The notes beneath the pieces were generated by a model, which had not been told where the DNA came from, ran no database searches, and worked only from the letters and a program-made list of their open reading frames with translations. Both the position numbers and the translations under genes were made by a program. Shown here one piece after another: positions 1 to 12,217 of a stretch of DNA of 64,000 bases; within the stretch, counting starts at the first letter, position 1; each line of letters begins with the position of its first letter. The DNA lies in contig NC_070565.1 of the NCBI RefSeq assembly GCF_026914185.1, positions 7,421,536 through 7,485,535 of the forward strand, in the 5' to 3' direction. This stretch comes from Puccinia triticina (Eukaryota > Basidiomycota > Pucciniomycetes > Pucciniales > Pucciniaceae).

Positions 1-242
1 TTATAACAATAAATCAACCCTTATAACAACATTTCAACCCTTATAACAAAGTAATTGAAACACTTACACGTTGCCAGTCAAACAGATTTCATCTGGAACA
101 GACCAGACCTATCACTTAATAAAACTTGCCAAGCTGAGCTTGGTGGGTCTTGTTGACTGATAACAGAAGGGCAGAGCTTGCAACTCCATCATACCCTTCA
201 CCATTCAGCAAAAGGGTTTCATTACCACTTTTGAGTCTTACA
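1..242 (+). repeat. LTR 3' end fragment (cut by window edge)
   Basis: The stretch ends in a U5-like block (inverted GCCAAGCT...AGCTTGG motif, 'cattcagcaaaaggg', then 'gagtcttaca' at 233-242). The same block ends two other LTR-like stretches in the window, at 2285 and 50927. The terminal CA and the shared block support an LTR 3' end. Its 5' part lies outside the window. Confidence 0.6.
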
Positions 243-296
243 CCGGGAGGAGTACGGGGTCGAAGCGGGGTTGTTGGGAAATTAAACCCGGAAACC

Positions 297-1216
297 TCAG
301 ATGGGACGGCTGGCTAAGCATTCAGGATTGGGGTAAAGGAGCTCTCTCGAGAGGCTCCTCCATTCGGGCTGGTCGTCTAGAGAAGGAAAAAGAATAAGTA
401 TAGAATCTAAGTACATATATATATCATAACTAGGAAGGCGTACTAAAAACGGGGAAGCAACGTTGGAAGGGCGCGAACACAAAGCGTAGCGAACGGAGGG
501 ACGATTGTTTGGGCGATTTCGATGGGTACGACGGGTCATGATGAAGCTATGAGGAGGATAAAACTTGGGACTACAATGGATGGAGAGGAAACAGGCGGCG
601 ATTGGTCCACCTTTTAAAGTAAAGGAAGCAGCTACACGAGAATAACAAGGGCACGTAACTTCGGCACAAGAGTCAGGACGCGAATTCTCGAGGAAAAGAG
701 GTTGCGTCCGGTTCTGACCAACCAGACGACTTGACTCACCGATCTCCGGAACACCAAACAAGGCTAACTCATCAGCTCCAGGATCCTGACCAATGCGGTG
801 GCAGGATCCAGGTTTACATGCAAGTGCTGGACCACGGTGGCTCGAGAATTGTACGAGGAATGATCGTTGGCTCCCCATTTTTTCATCACACTAGAAAGAG
901 AAGAGAAATGGAGAGTCAGCTGTCAAACATAGAAAAGAAAAAGAAGAAAGAAGGAACTTACGTGCGATGGCGACCAATCTGCAAATCCGATCAAAGAACT
1001 CGGAAGACTGAGACCTAGGCGACGAAGAGAGATGTAGCGTTGCCGGGATATGTATATTGTAGGAGTGGGGCCGGTTGGGGAGGTAATCGAGTTGAGTTCG
1101 GTTCGGATCAGCGCGCGCGAATCGGAAGCAGAGAGCTGCGCAAATCGTAGCGCAGGACCCGCAGCGCTCACAGTTTTGGACCTCACACAACTTTTCAGAC
1201 ACGATCGAGTCCCCAA
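297..1216 (-). other. Possible 5' end of an unidentified spliced gene (weak)
   Basis: On the minus strand a good donor (GTAAGT, 961-956) and a pyrimidine-rich acceptor (CTTTCTAG ending at 891) frame a 71-bp putative intron. It is followed by ATGs at 886 and 878. The ATG at 878 opens a 193-codon frame to 297 with no motif I recognise; the ATG at 886 opens a short frame. Upstream (about 900-1260) is mixed-composition DNA that could be a 5' leader. The 3' side runs into the LTR fragment at 1-242. The splice signals are the only real evidence for a gene, and no function is assigned. Confidence 0.25.
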
Positions 1217-1699
1217 TCTCTACTCAACAATCGGAGCTTGCGGCACACTGCGCGCGCTCTAGAACACTAGCACAACCACTGCGGACGCTATGGACACACG
1301 ACGTTGACTGCTGCGCAACTGCGGACTGCGCGCAGCAATTCGACTCCCAGACATCAAAAAAAAATTAACCCCCCCAATAAAACCAAAAATAACAGAACCC
1401 ACTGTTTTGAGCTCAATTTACCCCTCACTCAGCCTCTCAGGATGCATGCCCAGACACTCATGGACAACTCTTCAAGTCTCAAACCTCTAAATCTGCAAGT
1501 TACCACACTTTTCACCGCAAAATTGTCTGGGGACAGACAATAAGTTGGGGGAGGTTGTGGTAGACGGAAAGGTTCCACTACATCGAAAATAAAAAAATTC
1601 TCTGTTTTCTTTTCTTTACATAACATTCATCAGAAATCACGGACTTTGGCGCAAGGACGGGACTCTACAGGACTAGAAGTTACATTCCAAGCTACATAT

Positions 1700-2163
1700 A
1701 CACCTCACCTCCTATTCCAAACTCACGTTTACATACACAACCCAGCTGCAGGACAGCTACACATATTCATTTACACTGCATAGTATGTACATACATTCTA
1801 AATTGGTGGATTTTCACAACTGACAGCTGCAGGTGACATCATAGTAGTACCACATTAAATCCCTCATGTTCTGACCAATCATAGTCACTCATTCAGTTTC
1901 CCTGCAGCTAAAATCCCTCATACAGGGCCTCCTTGTAGCTAAATTCCCTCACATTTGTCTATATAAGGAGCTCTCTCCCCCCCTTAGTTGTCTAGGGGGC
2001 AGTTCATTACTCACCAATCACAGTCACCCCAACATTTACATTTACAGTCTTACATATACTTAACAACCTACATACATAACAACCCTTACAATAACAATAT
2101 CAACAAATTATTCAGTTTCATCAACAAGCTCATCTGAACCAACCAATCCTATCACTTCATTAA

Positions 2164-2195
<32 letters not shown>

Positions 2196-2285
2196 ATCTG
2201 GTAGTATAGAAGGGCAGAGTTTGCACCTCCATCATCCCCTTCTCCATTCAGCAAAAGGTTCTCAGGAACACTTTTGAGTCTTACA
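1700..2285 (+). repeat. LTR-like sequence, left edge uncertain
   Basis: A TATA-like box (CTATATAAGG, 1959-1968) is followed by a transcript-leader-like stretch and the same terminal block as at 1-242 and 50.8-50.93 kb, ending 'gagtcttaca' at 2285. No coding remains of an element follow, so it is probably a solo LTR or the end of a degraded element. I could not find a matching left terminus or target duplication, so the start is approximate. Confidence 0.5.
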
Positions 2286-2459
2286 ACGTGTTACAGGGCG
2301 TTACCACCCATTACGCGCCGTTACCGCCCGACACGAGGTGTTTTGGTACTCAAATCTCCTCCCAAAAAAAACTTTCTCTTGCTACGGTACCCACTGGCCA
2401 CAGAAAAGGCCGTTACTGCTATCGGTAACGGCGTAGCTGGGTAAAGGGGATTGATTAAG

Positions 2460-2815
2460 CTTAACATATGTTTGAAAGATTGTATTCTTATAGCAGAAAA
2501 AATTTGGGGCCAGTTGGAGCACCGTAGATAAGGTTTCGGGGGTTTGCCTTAGTAGGAAATCTGCCAAATCCACCCCCCCGGCTACACAGGGTCTCCCTGA
2601 GGAGTGCTAGAGCCATGAAGCCTAAAATATATTCTAGAGAGTGTATTCATGTGGCAGGAAAAATCTGGGGGCATTTGGACCACCGTAGCTAAGGATTTGG
2701 CAGATTGCCTTAGTAGGAAATCCGCCAAATTAGCCCCCCGGCTACACAGGGTCTCCCTGAGGAGTACTAATGCTGTGAAGCTCACAATATTCTCTAAAGA
2801 GTGCATTTAGACTGC
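2460..2815. repeat. Tandem duplication, ~160-bp unit, about two copies
   Basis: Two diverged copies in direct orientation. The shared blocks 'tgccttagtaggaaat' (2545 and 2706) and 'ggctacacagggtctccctg' (2580 and 2740) are spaced 160-161 bp apart. Copies differ by several substitutions, so the duplication is not recent. Confidence 0.75.
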
Positions 2816-2899
2816 TGTCAAACTTTTAGGGTGTTTGGGTACAACAGTGACAAGATATAACTTTTTTTGTATATTCTGTCATTTTTTGTTAAATTAATG

Positions 2900-3075
2900 T
2901 ATTGACTCCCATTCTCAAGAGAGGAATTGATTAATCAACTCCCAAGCCCCCCCCAGGTCAAATCCAAGTCCTGAGGACCCAGGGGGGACGTCCCGAGACA
3001 GTCCGCACAACGTAAACAACTTTTGGGAGTCAATTTATTAATTCTTGGGAGTTGATTTTTCAACTCCCTAAAATA
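2900..3075. repeat. Small fold-back element
   Basis: The arms 'aatcaactcccaag' (about 2932-2945) and 'cttgggagttgattt' (about 3043-3057) are inverted copies. A second inverted pair ('gactccca...tgggagtc') lies around the same centre. The middle is GC-rich and non-coding. It is consistent with a short MITE or fold-back; no target duplication was identified. Confidence 0.5.
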
Positions 3076-3282
3076 ATAATGATGGAAAATCATAAAAAAG
3101 AGAAAACAGAAAAGGCAAGATAAAAAGTCTACAACAACTTGAGACAAGAGAAAAAAAAACTGATCAAGCAGTAGAGGAACGCTTGGAAAATGCAAAAACA
3201 GAACATGTGAGATCTTTCTCAAATACTGTCATGCGAGAAGGAAGGGGGAAGAAAGCATAAAAATGAGAATTCATGAAAGATG

Positions 3283-6200
3283 CTAGTTTAAAATCTCGTT
3301 GATGGGCTTTGCCGGTAGCCCCTGTTCGTCAGTTTCATTATGGTCGTCATCCTCATCATCCGATTCTGTTTGCTCCCGGGTCTCCTGGTCTTGTTCTCCC
3401 ACAAGCAGGGGCGTATCAGCTTGGTCCTCATGACTGAGACTATTCCTCCTGGTTCGTTCTACTTGCGCCACCAAGATCTATGAGAAAGACGGACCAAACA
3501 AAACATTCGATACATCTTAGAAGCCACTACTGAGACAAGAGATTAGGAAATGATGACAGTACCCACGCTTTCTTTTAAGACTTCTCCCGGAACCTCCTCA
3601 TCGTCATCTCGGGTCACCGTGCCCAAAACACTGCCCTTCCTAAAGACTTCTCCCTCCTCAATCGTCAGCGATCTGCTATGGCTCTCAACAGGCGATCGAG
3701 GGGGAACACTGGCTGAGGATGAAGGATCAAGTAGAAGACTATCATGACTCCTCTGGCCACTATCGATCGCCACTTCGGTTCGCTGTCGGGCTCCTTTCGT
3801 GCCGGTAGTTGGAGGTACGTGCGGCGGAGACGGCGATACCCCGAAGGGTTGGTTTGATACCACAGAATTAGGGCTTCGGAAGCTCTGGCTATCTGGTCGA
3901 GAGATAGATTGAGTCCCGGGGGGTTCGGATGAGATGCTTCCAGTCTTTGAAGTTGAACCTGACCGCTGAGTAGTCTCTTCTTCTTCCGAGTCTGGATCTT
4001 CTTTTTCAACACCGAACCCGGGACTTCGGGACTCGGAGCTTCTGGAAACGTTGGATGCCGGCGAGGGTACTTGAGAGTCGGAGGAGAGTGGAGTGGAGCT
4101 GAGGGAGCCGGTACTTATTGTATTTGGCTCTTTATGAACCGCCTCGGCATATTGACAAACATACACAGCTTGTGCGTGAACGGACTGGGCATGAGCTATG
4201 AAAGAAGGAATGATTGATTCCTTAGCTTCAAAACATTCAAGGGCCAAGGAGTATGCTTGTTTGTTTTTTCTTGACAACGAAGACTTACACTTCAACGCTT
4301 CATCCATCATGAGGCTCCCGAGGGCCTCCTTTATCTGGAACTGGCCAGCCTTGACTTGGTCTAGTAACTCTTTGACGAGCTCACTACATTCCACTATCAT
4401 CGGGATCTTCCGCTCTTCTTGGATCATCCTAAGCTTTCGTTGTTCGTCTTCGGAGATCAAGTCCCGTAGGACTTTGCAAGTTTCTTCTGTCGAGGCCAAA
4501 ATCTTCTTAACTGTCTCAGCACGACTGATGACGTTGGAATTCTTGGGCGTCCTGCCGGAAGCCAGATTAGTAGACTGTTGCTTGATCCCAACAGGCTTGA
4601 TAGGGTGTTGTTGTTGCTGTTGTTGTTGATTGGCGAGTGCTTTGACCACAGTGGACTTTAGCATCGGCTGTGCTATCGTGGTTTGAGTCCCGCGTTGGTA
4701 GGCCATTTCCTGGGCTAGCTCGGTATTGCGCACACAGGATTGCAATATTTCTTGAGAAAGATGCGCGAAATCAGGGTCGTTTGGCGGGATGTTAATGTCC
4801 AAGCACCTTATGCTGGTGTTCATCTTCGCGGAAACAGCTAGCGCCATCACGCCAGCTATGTCGATCTAAAAACAAAAAGAGGAGTGACGAAGGTCAACTA
4901 GTTAAGTCATTGAATCATATACCTGCGTAGAGTTATATCGGGTGTTTGGTTGTGGACTTGACTCAACTCCATGATTCTCGGTGAGATCGAGGTGGATAAG
5001 ATTCTTCATCTCGGGCAGAAATTCCGCGATTGCAATAGAGCCTTGGGAACTCAATTCGGTTTGCGACAGATATATCCGCTTTAAGGAGCTATTGATCGTG
5101 CAGGTCGTTCGCAGGGCTAGAATCTAATCAGCAGGTAGGAGAGCAAGCAAAAAGTTAAATGTTGCGCAATCGAAAAATTATACTGATGAAATCTTCAGGG
5201 CTTACTCACGCCTTCTAGGTTGGGACCACAACATGGATTGCGACTGAGATCAAGCGTCTCTAAACAAGTGTTATATCGCTGCTCGCACGATATCCGGAAA
5301 AAGAAGTAGAGGATATGGACATATTCCCGAAAAAAAGAAAGAAGAGGTCAAGAATAGGGGGACAATCGATGTAAGTTTGACGATTAGAAGTTCAAAAAGA
5401 TAAACCCCGGACACGTCATTTGAATTTTCTCGTAAAGAAAAAAAAGAGTAATGGACTCAACAAGTGCATCTGCCAAATGGACCAATCCGGTGGGGTCAAT
5501 GCGATTCTCTGCCAAGTTGAGTACTTTCAGAGTCCGATTTTTCTTAAGTACCTGAGCCAAATAGAAGACGTCTGCGCTTCTCAAGTCGTTAGATTTGACG
5601 TCTAAAGTCAATAATTGGCCGACCGTTGGGAGTTGATCGATCTTGGACTTGATCTTGAATCTTTGCTCATGCGCCTTCTTCATCTCGTCTTTTACCAATG
5701 CGGATAGATTTCTATTCGAATTTGTCTGAGCCAGCTCCGACTGACTCAGCTCTTCCGTTTGGTATGAGGACTGTTTATCTGAGGTCAGCTCATTTACCGG
5801 TGGCGAACGTGTTATTTGTCCTTGCGTCTGTCGCTGTGCCAGTAGATCACTTTGTCGAGCGGTAACTGAGTTTAAACTTACAAACGGTGCGGGAACTTGA
5901 GGGGAGGATAGGTCTGAGGATTCGTTGCCAGCATTCCCTGGCTGGTCTGAAGCATGGTCCGTGGTTGAATCTGCCTTGCCACCCATACCATCACTGAAGG
6001 TTGATTCAGTCTGAGTCGGCCAATCTTTGATCATCACCGCCAAAGATACTGCACCAAGATTGAAGATTCGGTTATTTCGGAACGAGACGTGCTTGAGCTT
6101 TGATAGACGAATGGCGTGTGCTAAATTGTCTAGCTGATTGTTTTTTAGGTTGCAGTGGTCTAGACGGAGAGAGACGAGGTTTGAGGAATCGGAAGATGAC

Positions 6201-8024
6201 CAATTTGAGATGGCAGAGAGGGCTTGCAGAGCCGGGGAATGGTCTTCTCGAAGGAGTGGTGCAGATGGAAATAATGAAGCCCATTCGTCTTCATCTTGGG
6301 TGGGAGGGATCGTAGACTCGGGTGGGTCGAAGGAGAGAGATGTAGGTGAAATGCTAGAGGCGCTCGTCAATCTGGAGATAGAATGTGACTTGAGGCTCGT
6401 CTGAGTAAGGAGGGGAGCGTTGGGATTCAAAGGCTTGAAGTTCGTCGAGTTTGGTGAAACGGTCGCATCCGAGTGATCCTTACGAACATTCCCAGCTAAA
6501 GCCTGTACGAGGTACTCTACCGATCGTCGGTCGAGCGAATTGCCAGATATGTCTATATTGCGTAGCGCCTTTGCCTAGGAATCAAATCAAATCTAGTTAT
6601 CCGATGCAAATGTCTACATAGGGAAATCATTGATGGAGACCAAGAAAGGAGCAGAACAGACGACTGACTTTTTTGATAAATACAGCGATCAATTTCCAGC
6701 CTTTAGCTCGAAGCTTAGGATTATGAGCAAAGCTGATCGAGGGTAGACTACCACTGACGAGTAAGCCATGTAAGATCGGCTTGAGACAATGGTCTTCGAG
6801 GCTGCAGTTGGAGAGGACGAGTGATTTCAATCCAAAGTCAACACTGAGTAGATCACCCAGAACTTCGGCCGCTCCGACTCGGTCCAGAGGGATCCCGGTT
6901 AGATCGAGCAACTTGGGTGGTAGGGGGGCTGCTTGTTTGATGATCTCTCGAACCTTCATTATTCCCCATCCTTCTTCTCGAGTTCGACAACATTCATCAT
7001 AAAACAGTTCTAAACTCCGCGCCGTCCAGCCGTTGACGGTAGGAGCTGGGCCGATGGGCTGATCGGTTTGATGGTTCGTAGGGGAGCTGGGGGGGTGATG
7101 GTGGGCCGAGGTGCGATTGGCCAGAAGCAGTTTACGGGCTTGATTGATCCTGAGTCTGTTGAGCTGATCGAAGGATGGGGGCTGAGTGTTACTGATCGGA
7201 TAGACAATTTTGAGATCGGACATGATGAAGTGCACTTTTTTGAGAGAGGAGACACTCAGTTGGAGGTTGGTTCCGGCTGGAAGAGGAGGGTGGAGAGGAG
7301 GGGCGAGGGCGTTGGTTTGATTGAGATTGTGGGACGGTTCGGTGCTTGACGAGATAGGTAGATGGTTAAATCTTGAGTTGGGGGATAGAGCTTGAGTTGA
7401 TGAGGGTGGTGAGCTGATAGTTTGCTGATCGGCCAGTAGGTCGGTTGTGGGATGGGTTGGATGATTTGGATTTGATTGAAGAGGCGCTGTTGTCTGGTGA
7501 AGCTGATTGTGGTCCTCTGCGGCGGACCTTGGTTTTTCGGCGGGAATGGAGGCAGCACTCGTGCTAGTCGGAGCAGCAGCAGCAGCACCCAGACGTTTCC
7601 AGGCGTTTCCGACCCAACCAGCAGCGGCTTGGACACCCTGACCGACACTGCTCCCGCCTGCGCCGACGACGGCGCCTAGTGGGCTTTCCTCGAGTGCCGC
7701 ATAGCCCAACTTGTTGCTGAACGGGCTGAGGATATCCCGCTTGAAGTTGAACTTGGGTTGCGGTTGGGGAGACGGTTTGAGGATCGATCTGAGGGGTTTC
7801 CGAGCGGGTAGTTTCCGGTGAGGGGGAGTATTCGGACGAGGCGTAGGGGGCTGGTCGGATGGTGTTGTTTCCGTTTCCGTTTCTGTTTCTGCTGTTGTTG
7901 CTGTTGCTGTTGTTGTTGGGGTGGTGTTTGGTTCGTTGGTCATGGTGTTGTGGTTCTGGGTCGGAGTGTATTGCTGCTGCTGCTGTTCGCTGGTGCTGGG
8001 CTGATCGCTCCCCTCTGACGTCAT
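3283..8024 (-). CDS. Leucine-rich-repeat (RNI-type) protein, PPP1R37-like
   Basis: Six exons join in frame: 8024-6669, 6574-5462, 5278-5210, 5123-4923, 4865-3567 and 3477-3283 (stop TAG). All introns are GT..AG and all exon lengths are multiples of three, giving about 1410 aa. The N-terminus is Gln/Thr/Pro-rich. Near residue 262 lies KKVHF, matching the RVxF docking motif for protein phosphatase 1. Then come ribonuclease-inhibitor-type LRRs (for example 'LVSLRLDHCNLKNNQL', 'LKVLNLAENRIDPTGL', 'CLETLDLSRNP'). The C-terminal third is Ser/Pro-rich with a polyQ tract and an acidic tail. RVxF followed by LRRs resembles PPP1R37/LRRC68 PP1 regulators, by family resemblance only. A host gene with no disabling lesion seen. 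The start is the first ATG of the open frame; an upstream exon cannot be excluded. Confidence 0.85.
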
Positions 8025-8187
8025 CCCGACCCAGCCTGGGCTTCAGCTTCATACTCCCCTTGAATCATACAAATCCGATGTCCCGTTGGACATGCTTTTT
8101 GCTGTCCCATTTTTTGACCAGACTACCCAGGTCCCCTTTTCGGGTTACGGCTTCTTTGGGAGGTGTCGGCCAAATTTGGCGGACATT

Positions 8188-8600
8188 GGAGGACTGGAGG
8201 ACTTCCCATCGGCATTTAGAGAGCTCTAAATGCCCCTCTAATTCCTAAATTAAGACACCCACCAAAACCACAAACAGCACACATGAGAGCAACAAACTAC
8301 AGGCTTAAGAAAACATTTTCCTTGATCCTGAAAATTAAGAGTTGGTCTGTGTAAATTGAGATCTGGGAGGCTCCCAGACTCGACGGGAAGTCCTCCACTT
8401 GCTGTTGAGTCTGGGAGCCTCCCAGATCTCAATTTACATACCCAAATTCTTAATTTTTGACAAAAAGGGAAATGTTTTCCTAACCCTACAGTTCATTGAA
8501 TGTGCACTGGTTGAGTTTTTGATAGGTGTCTTATTTTAGGATTTAGAGGGGCATCTAGAGCTCTCTAAATGACAACAGGAAGTCATCCGTTGGAGGACTT
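8188..8600. mobile_element. Palindromic fold-back (MITE-like) element
   Basis: Long inverted arms: the left arm holds 'ggaggac...ttagagagctctaaatgcccctc' near 8188-8243 and the right arm the reverse order near 8540-8598. An inner, near-perfect inverted repeat (8345-8385 against 8402-8445, 'tgagatctgggaggctcccagactc') lies at the centre. The centre also carries CGACGGGAAGTCCTCC, the terminal motif of the insertion at 59561-59731. There is no coding capacity. Confidence 0.7.
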
Positions 8601-8609
8601 GTGCAATCT

Positions 8610-9050
8610 GGGACCCAGCAGATGTCTGTTTAAACCTGGAAAGTCTAAATTTTGGGGCCGGCTTTTATCAAGCTTAACAAAGCCTCCCTGTGAGAGCCTT
8701 ATCTGGCCTGAGAGCCCCAGGAATATCAGCCTGTATCAGACTTTTTTAATCATAACATAAATTAAAGTCAAAACCTGAGAACTTGATAACATAACAATAT
8801 AACTTGAACATTTCAAAATCACTTACATCAAATTTATAACATCTCTCAACCCACTCACAGATACCTGGTTCTTAGGATCTGAAGTAGATATACTTAAGAA
8901 TAGTTCTTCTGATTTAGCCACACTAAATTCTTAGTGTAAATTTCTCCCAGAGCCTAATTAAGGAAGGCAGCCCTTCAAGCACCTTTTAGTTTATCTTACT
9001 TAGTTTTGCTATTCTTCCCTTCCAAGCTCAGATCACGTGTTGCGTAGAAG
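8610..9050. other. AT-rich spacer, no gene seen
   Basis: Reading both strands I see only short open stretches and AT-rich sequence between the fold-back element and the transposon relic. Nothing supportable. Confidence 0.5.
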
Positions 9051-9342
9051 TTCCACAATGGCCACCCCAAAAGTCAAAACCTCGCTTGCGACTGCCTTTG
9101 AGAGCTTGAATGCTGAAAAGTATGGCTACCTCAAGCAGCACATGACCTGGGAGAAAGAGAAGGAGCACAATTGACTCGAATGGGAGAAGGAGCACTACAG
9201 CAAAGAGCTGGAATATGTGAATAAAGGTGTCCAGCGACAGTTGCAACTGGCTGAGGCAAGAATGAAGGCCACACGCAAGTTGTTTGACCAAGGGAAAACC
9301 ACGGCCAAGGTCGAGGGCCTCTTAAAGGTCATTTTTGGGTGA
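9051..9342 (+). pseudogene. C-terminal relic of a PIF/Harbinger accessory (Myb-like) protein
   Basis: The + frame reads a charged coiled-coil tail with 'LNAEKYGYLKQHMTWEKEKEH', an in-frame TGA near 9169, then 'LEWEKEHYSKELEY', 'LQLAEARMKATRKLFDQGK' and a hydrophobic end 'LLKVIFG' before a stop. This style matches the C-terminal coiled coil of the second protein of PIF/Harbinger elements (compare 42240-42564 in this window, which has the same 'RFKRED...EREK' character). Only the tail remains, so it is a fragment. It could be the displaced end of the accessory gene at 24512-26599. Confidence 0.55.
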
Positions 9343-10628
9343 TACAGATGGTCTGTGGTTTTCTCTCTCATCTCTTCTCTTAAAAGGGTTGGATGGCTGA
9401 CGTCTTTCTTCATTGTGTTTGGTAGGAAGGACATTGCGGGGTCTGCAGACCAATGGCTGTCCCGCCCTCCCCCCCCCCCCCCCCCCCATGCCTCATGTTT
9501 TCAGCTCTTCCATGCACCCAAATCCTATGTTTCAACTTAGCTCTATATTCTGGACACACTTGGGGTAGTCCAATGGGTGCTCACTGTTTTTCACCACTTC
9601 CATCCTCACCAAGCCTAATATGCTATCCTCACCAAGCACTTTTTTCAATGCTCTCGGCCCAGTCAGAAGGGACCTTTATTATTAAGGCTGCGTTTTTTTT
9701 ATCATGATACCTCCCTGCGCCATGATCTTCTTTTCTTCAAATGTTTGTTAGCCAACCAAGTAGTTGTATAGCTGTTGAAGCTCAACCTAATCCCACGGCT
9801 TCATCAAGTGAACCATCACTGACATCTGAAACTGCGGCATGCGCGGCTCTCAAGTACCGCTCAGTCAAAGTCTGTCTGTCATCAACCATAACCCAATCCA
9901 ACTTGCTCAGTATCAACCGGTCTTTCCTCAACTCATTTGCTTGCTCTCTCCTCAGTTGTCATCCTCTCTTGCCGCCAAAAAACCTCATTCCCCTTTCCTT
10001 TTTCTTTTCTTATTCCCTCAAGCTCCAATCTCCAACCTCTTTCTCCACCCGGTCTCCAACTCAACCTCATCTGAAATCATCATCATCATTGCATCTTCAA
10101 TCAACTCATTGATCAGCTCAAGCTTCTTCTCTGTGGATTTCTTGTCCCTTTCTCAACTTGGTGAAAAGTGAACCAGCAACCCTCTTGGCTTTTACACTCT
10201 TCATTACTTTTCCTTTCTTTGCTAACTTCTGATTTCCATTCTCAGTCCTTGTCTCAGTCCTGTCCAACTTCTTCTTAGTCTAGTTTTCTGTACGCATTAC
10301 AAAGCATCTTCTTGGGTATGATCTCTCTGTCAACACTGTTGTTTTCCTTTTTCCCTTTCTGATCTCCTGTGTCTTGAGATCTGGTTTTGGTTTTCAATGC
10401 AATCAAATTTATAGGTCTTTTAATAGCTACCCACAAAGGAAAAATCTTCAATGAGTTGAACATTGACACCTGAGTTGCGTGAGGAAATCTCAGCCTTTGG
10501 AGGCCTGGGTAGCTCATTGACGGGCAAAAGTTTTGCCCCAACTTCAACATTTGCAATTGTATTGCAGGCACGTGGGTGCCCAAGCCTGTACAAGCAATAC
10601 AGCCTTCTGACTTTATCGATTTGCCCGT
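9343..10628. other. No recognisable gene; contains a ~20-bp poly-C run
   Basis: A homopolymer of C lies near 9468-9487. Pyrimidine-rich DNA gives low-complexity open frames (9741-10171) that look like composition artefacts. The minus strand at 10275-10650 has open frames without motifs. I recognise nothing. Confidence 0.5.
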
Positions 10629-12205
10629 TGTAGGGACTCTTGTGGGACACTTAAATGTTTATTTGGTGAAAATATCCTCTGAGGGGGAAATAAATTGCTA
10701 ATAGGTTGAAAGGCTATTACAACTTACGGGTGGTTTGAAAGACCTGCCCCTCTAATGGTACTATGCAAATAACTAAGAGTCTTGTAATCAATATTTATAA
10801 AGATGTGGCTGATTCCAAGATAGATCTTACTTTTGTATAGTAATCTCTATCAGACCTAGATTCCTCAAATCACTATTCTTGCAGATCTGTTACAACTTCT
10901 GATGCTAGAGGGATAATGTAATCCAGTGGGATCAATTATGTAAAATACAATTGTTGTTGATGTTGGGTTGTTGATGAGAAGGTTGGTAATGATCTCTTCC
11001 TTAAGCAATCTCTTGATAAGGCACTTTAATCAATACTAGAGCTCCTGGTTGCTACTACACTACTACTACTTGTTATAATTGTTGTTGATGAAGTTGGTAA
11101 TAATCTCTTCCTTAACAATCTCTTGATAAGGCACTTTAATTACTACTAGAGCTCCTGACTACTACTACTACTACTGACTCAAACTTAACACTACCACTAC
11201 CACTACCACTACCACTAAAATACCACTAAACTACCACTGTAACTAAACTAACCACTGTGACCAAACCTCTGTAGGCTGATGGGGAAAAGATCTGATGAGG
11301 GGGGGAAAGAGGCCTCCTTATATATTGAAGGGTAAGGGAATTTAGCTCCAGGGGAACTCCTTGTGAGGGCTATTTTCTGCAGGGGATATCAGTTGCACAG
11401 CAAGATATGCATGTGTTGCACTGCCTGCCAAACAATTAGGTAATGGATTCTGCAGGAGGGGATATCAGTTGCACAGCAATATATGCATGTGTTGCACTGC
11501 CTGCCAAAGAATGATGTAATTGATTCTGCAGGCAGGCTCCTTGAACACCTTATCTGCCTGCATATGCTGCACTGCATGATATCATGTGTTGCTAGGTGAC
11601 CCAAACAACCTTCCGTAACCTACCATATGCCTGCATGTCCAGCTGTTGCCTTCTTCCATCCAGAATATTGGGGGTCAAAGCCTCTCCTCCCACCTTGCTC
11701 CATCCTTCCTTCTTCCTCCTCCCTAATTAATACTTACATCCATATCCCATCATACTGAATCCTAGACCCTTATAAAGTAATATACCACCCTTATAAAGAT
11801 AACATACCCTTACACAAGTAATATACCCTTATAACACTGCCTTACTTGATACACCACACCATCCTCCCTTCCATTCCTGGTTGAGACATGTGCTTTCAAT
11901 ACCTTCCACCTCTTCTATTGATAACATCCTTCCACCTCCCTGCCATCCTACCTAGTCATGGTCCTCCATTCCATCCCTGATCACGCCGTCCATCCTACAT
12001 GATCCTAGTCTGCCGTTCCGTCCGTGCTAACACTATCCCTCATCCATCTGTCTGTATCTGTAATGAATCCATTCCTCCCATCAACACCTACACTGCTTGT
12101 ATTAAATATAACTTCCTCCTCTTATAATGAATGATAGATGTATCTATGCTGTCTCAATACCTCTGCAATGTGCTTTTGGCATTGTCACGCCAATGGAGCA
12201 CCACA
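10629..12205 (-). repeat. 3' LTR of the 13.8-kb element
   Basis: 1577 bp, nearly identical to 22871-24447. It contains (CCACTA)n and (CTACTA)n microsatellite-like stretches and an internal ~85-bp tandem duplication around 11390-11540 ('tcagttgcacagcaa.atatgcatgtgttgcactgcctgcc'). Terminal dinucleotides are TG..CA. Confidence 0.95.
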
Positions 12206-12217
12206 TCCCCCCCCAAC
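12206..12217 (-). promoter_or_regulatory. Polypurine tract (plus-strand primer)
   Basis: Reading the minus strand, AAGTTGGGGGGGGA directly abuts the 3' LTR. A G-rich purine run at this position is the expected priming site for second-strand synthesis. The same tract recurs next to the LTR at 61570. Confidence 0.85.

Noticed and set aside
4198..4629. 143-codon + strand open frame
   Set aside because: Antisense shadow of the LRR gene exon; its poly-Cys end is the reverse of the polyQ tract.
6781..8248. Several + strand frames with low-complexity Phe/Leu/Cys runs
   Set aside because: Antisense of Gln/Thr-rich codons in the first exon of the LRR gene.
9741..10171. Overlapping + strand frames of 110-123 codons
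   Set aside because: Pyrimidine-rich Ser/Leu/Pro low-complexity translations in two overlapping frames; no splice structure or motif to prefer either.
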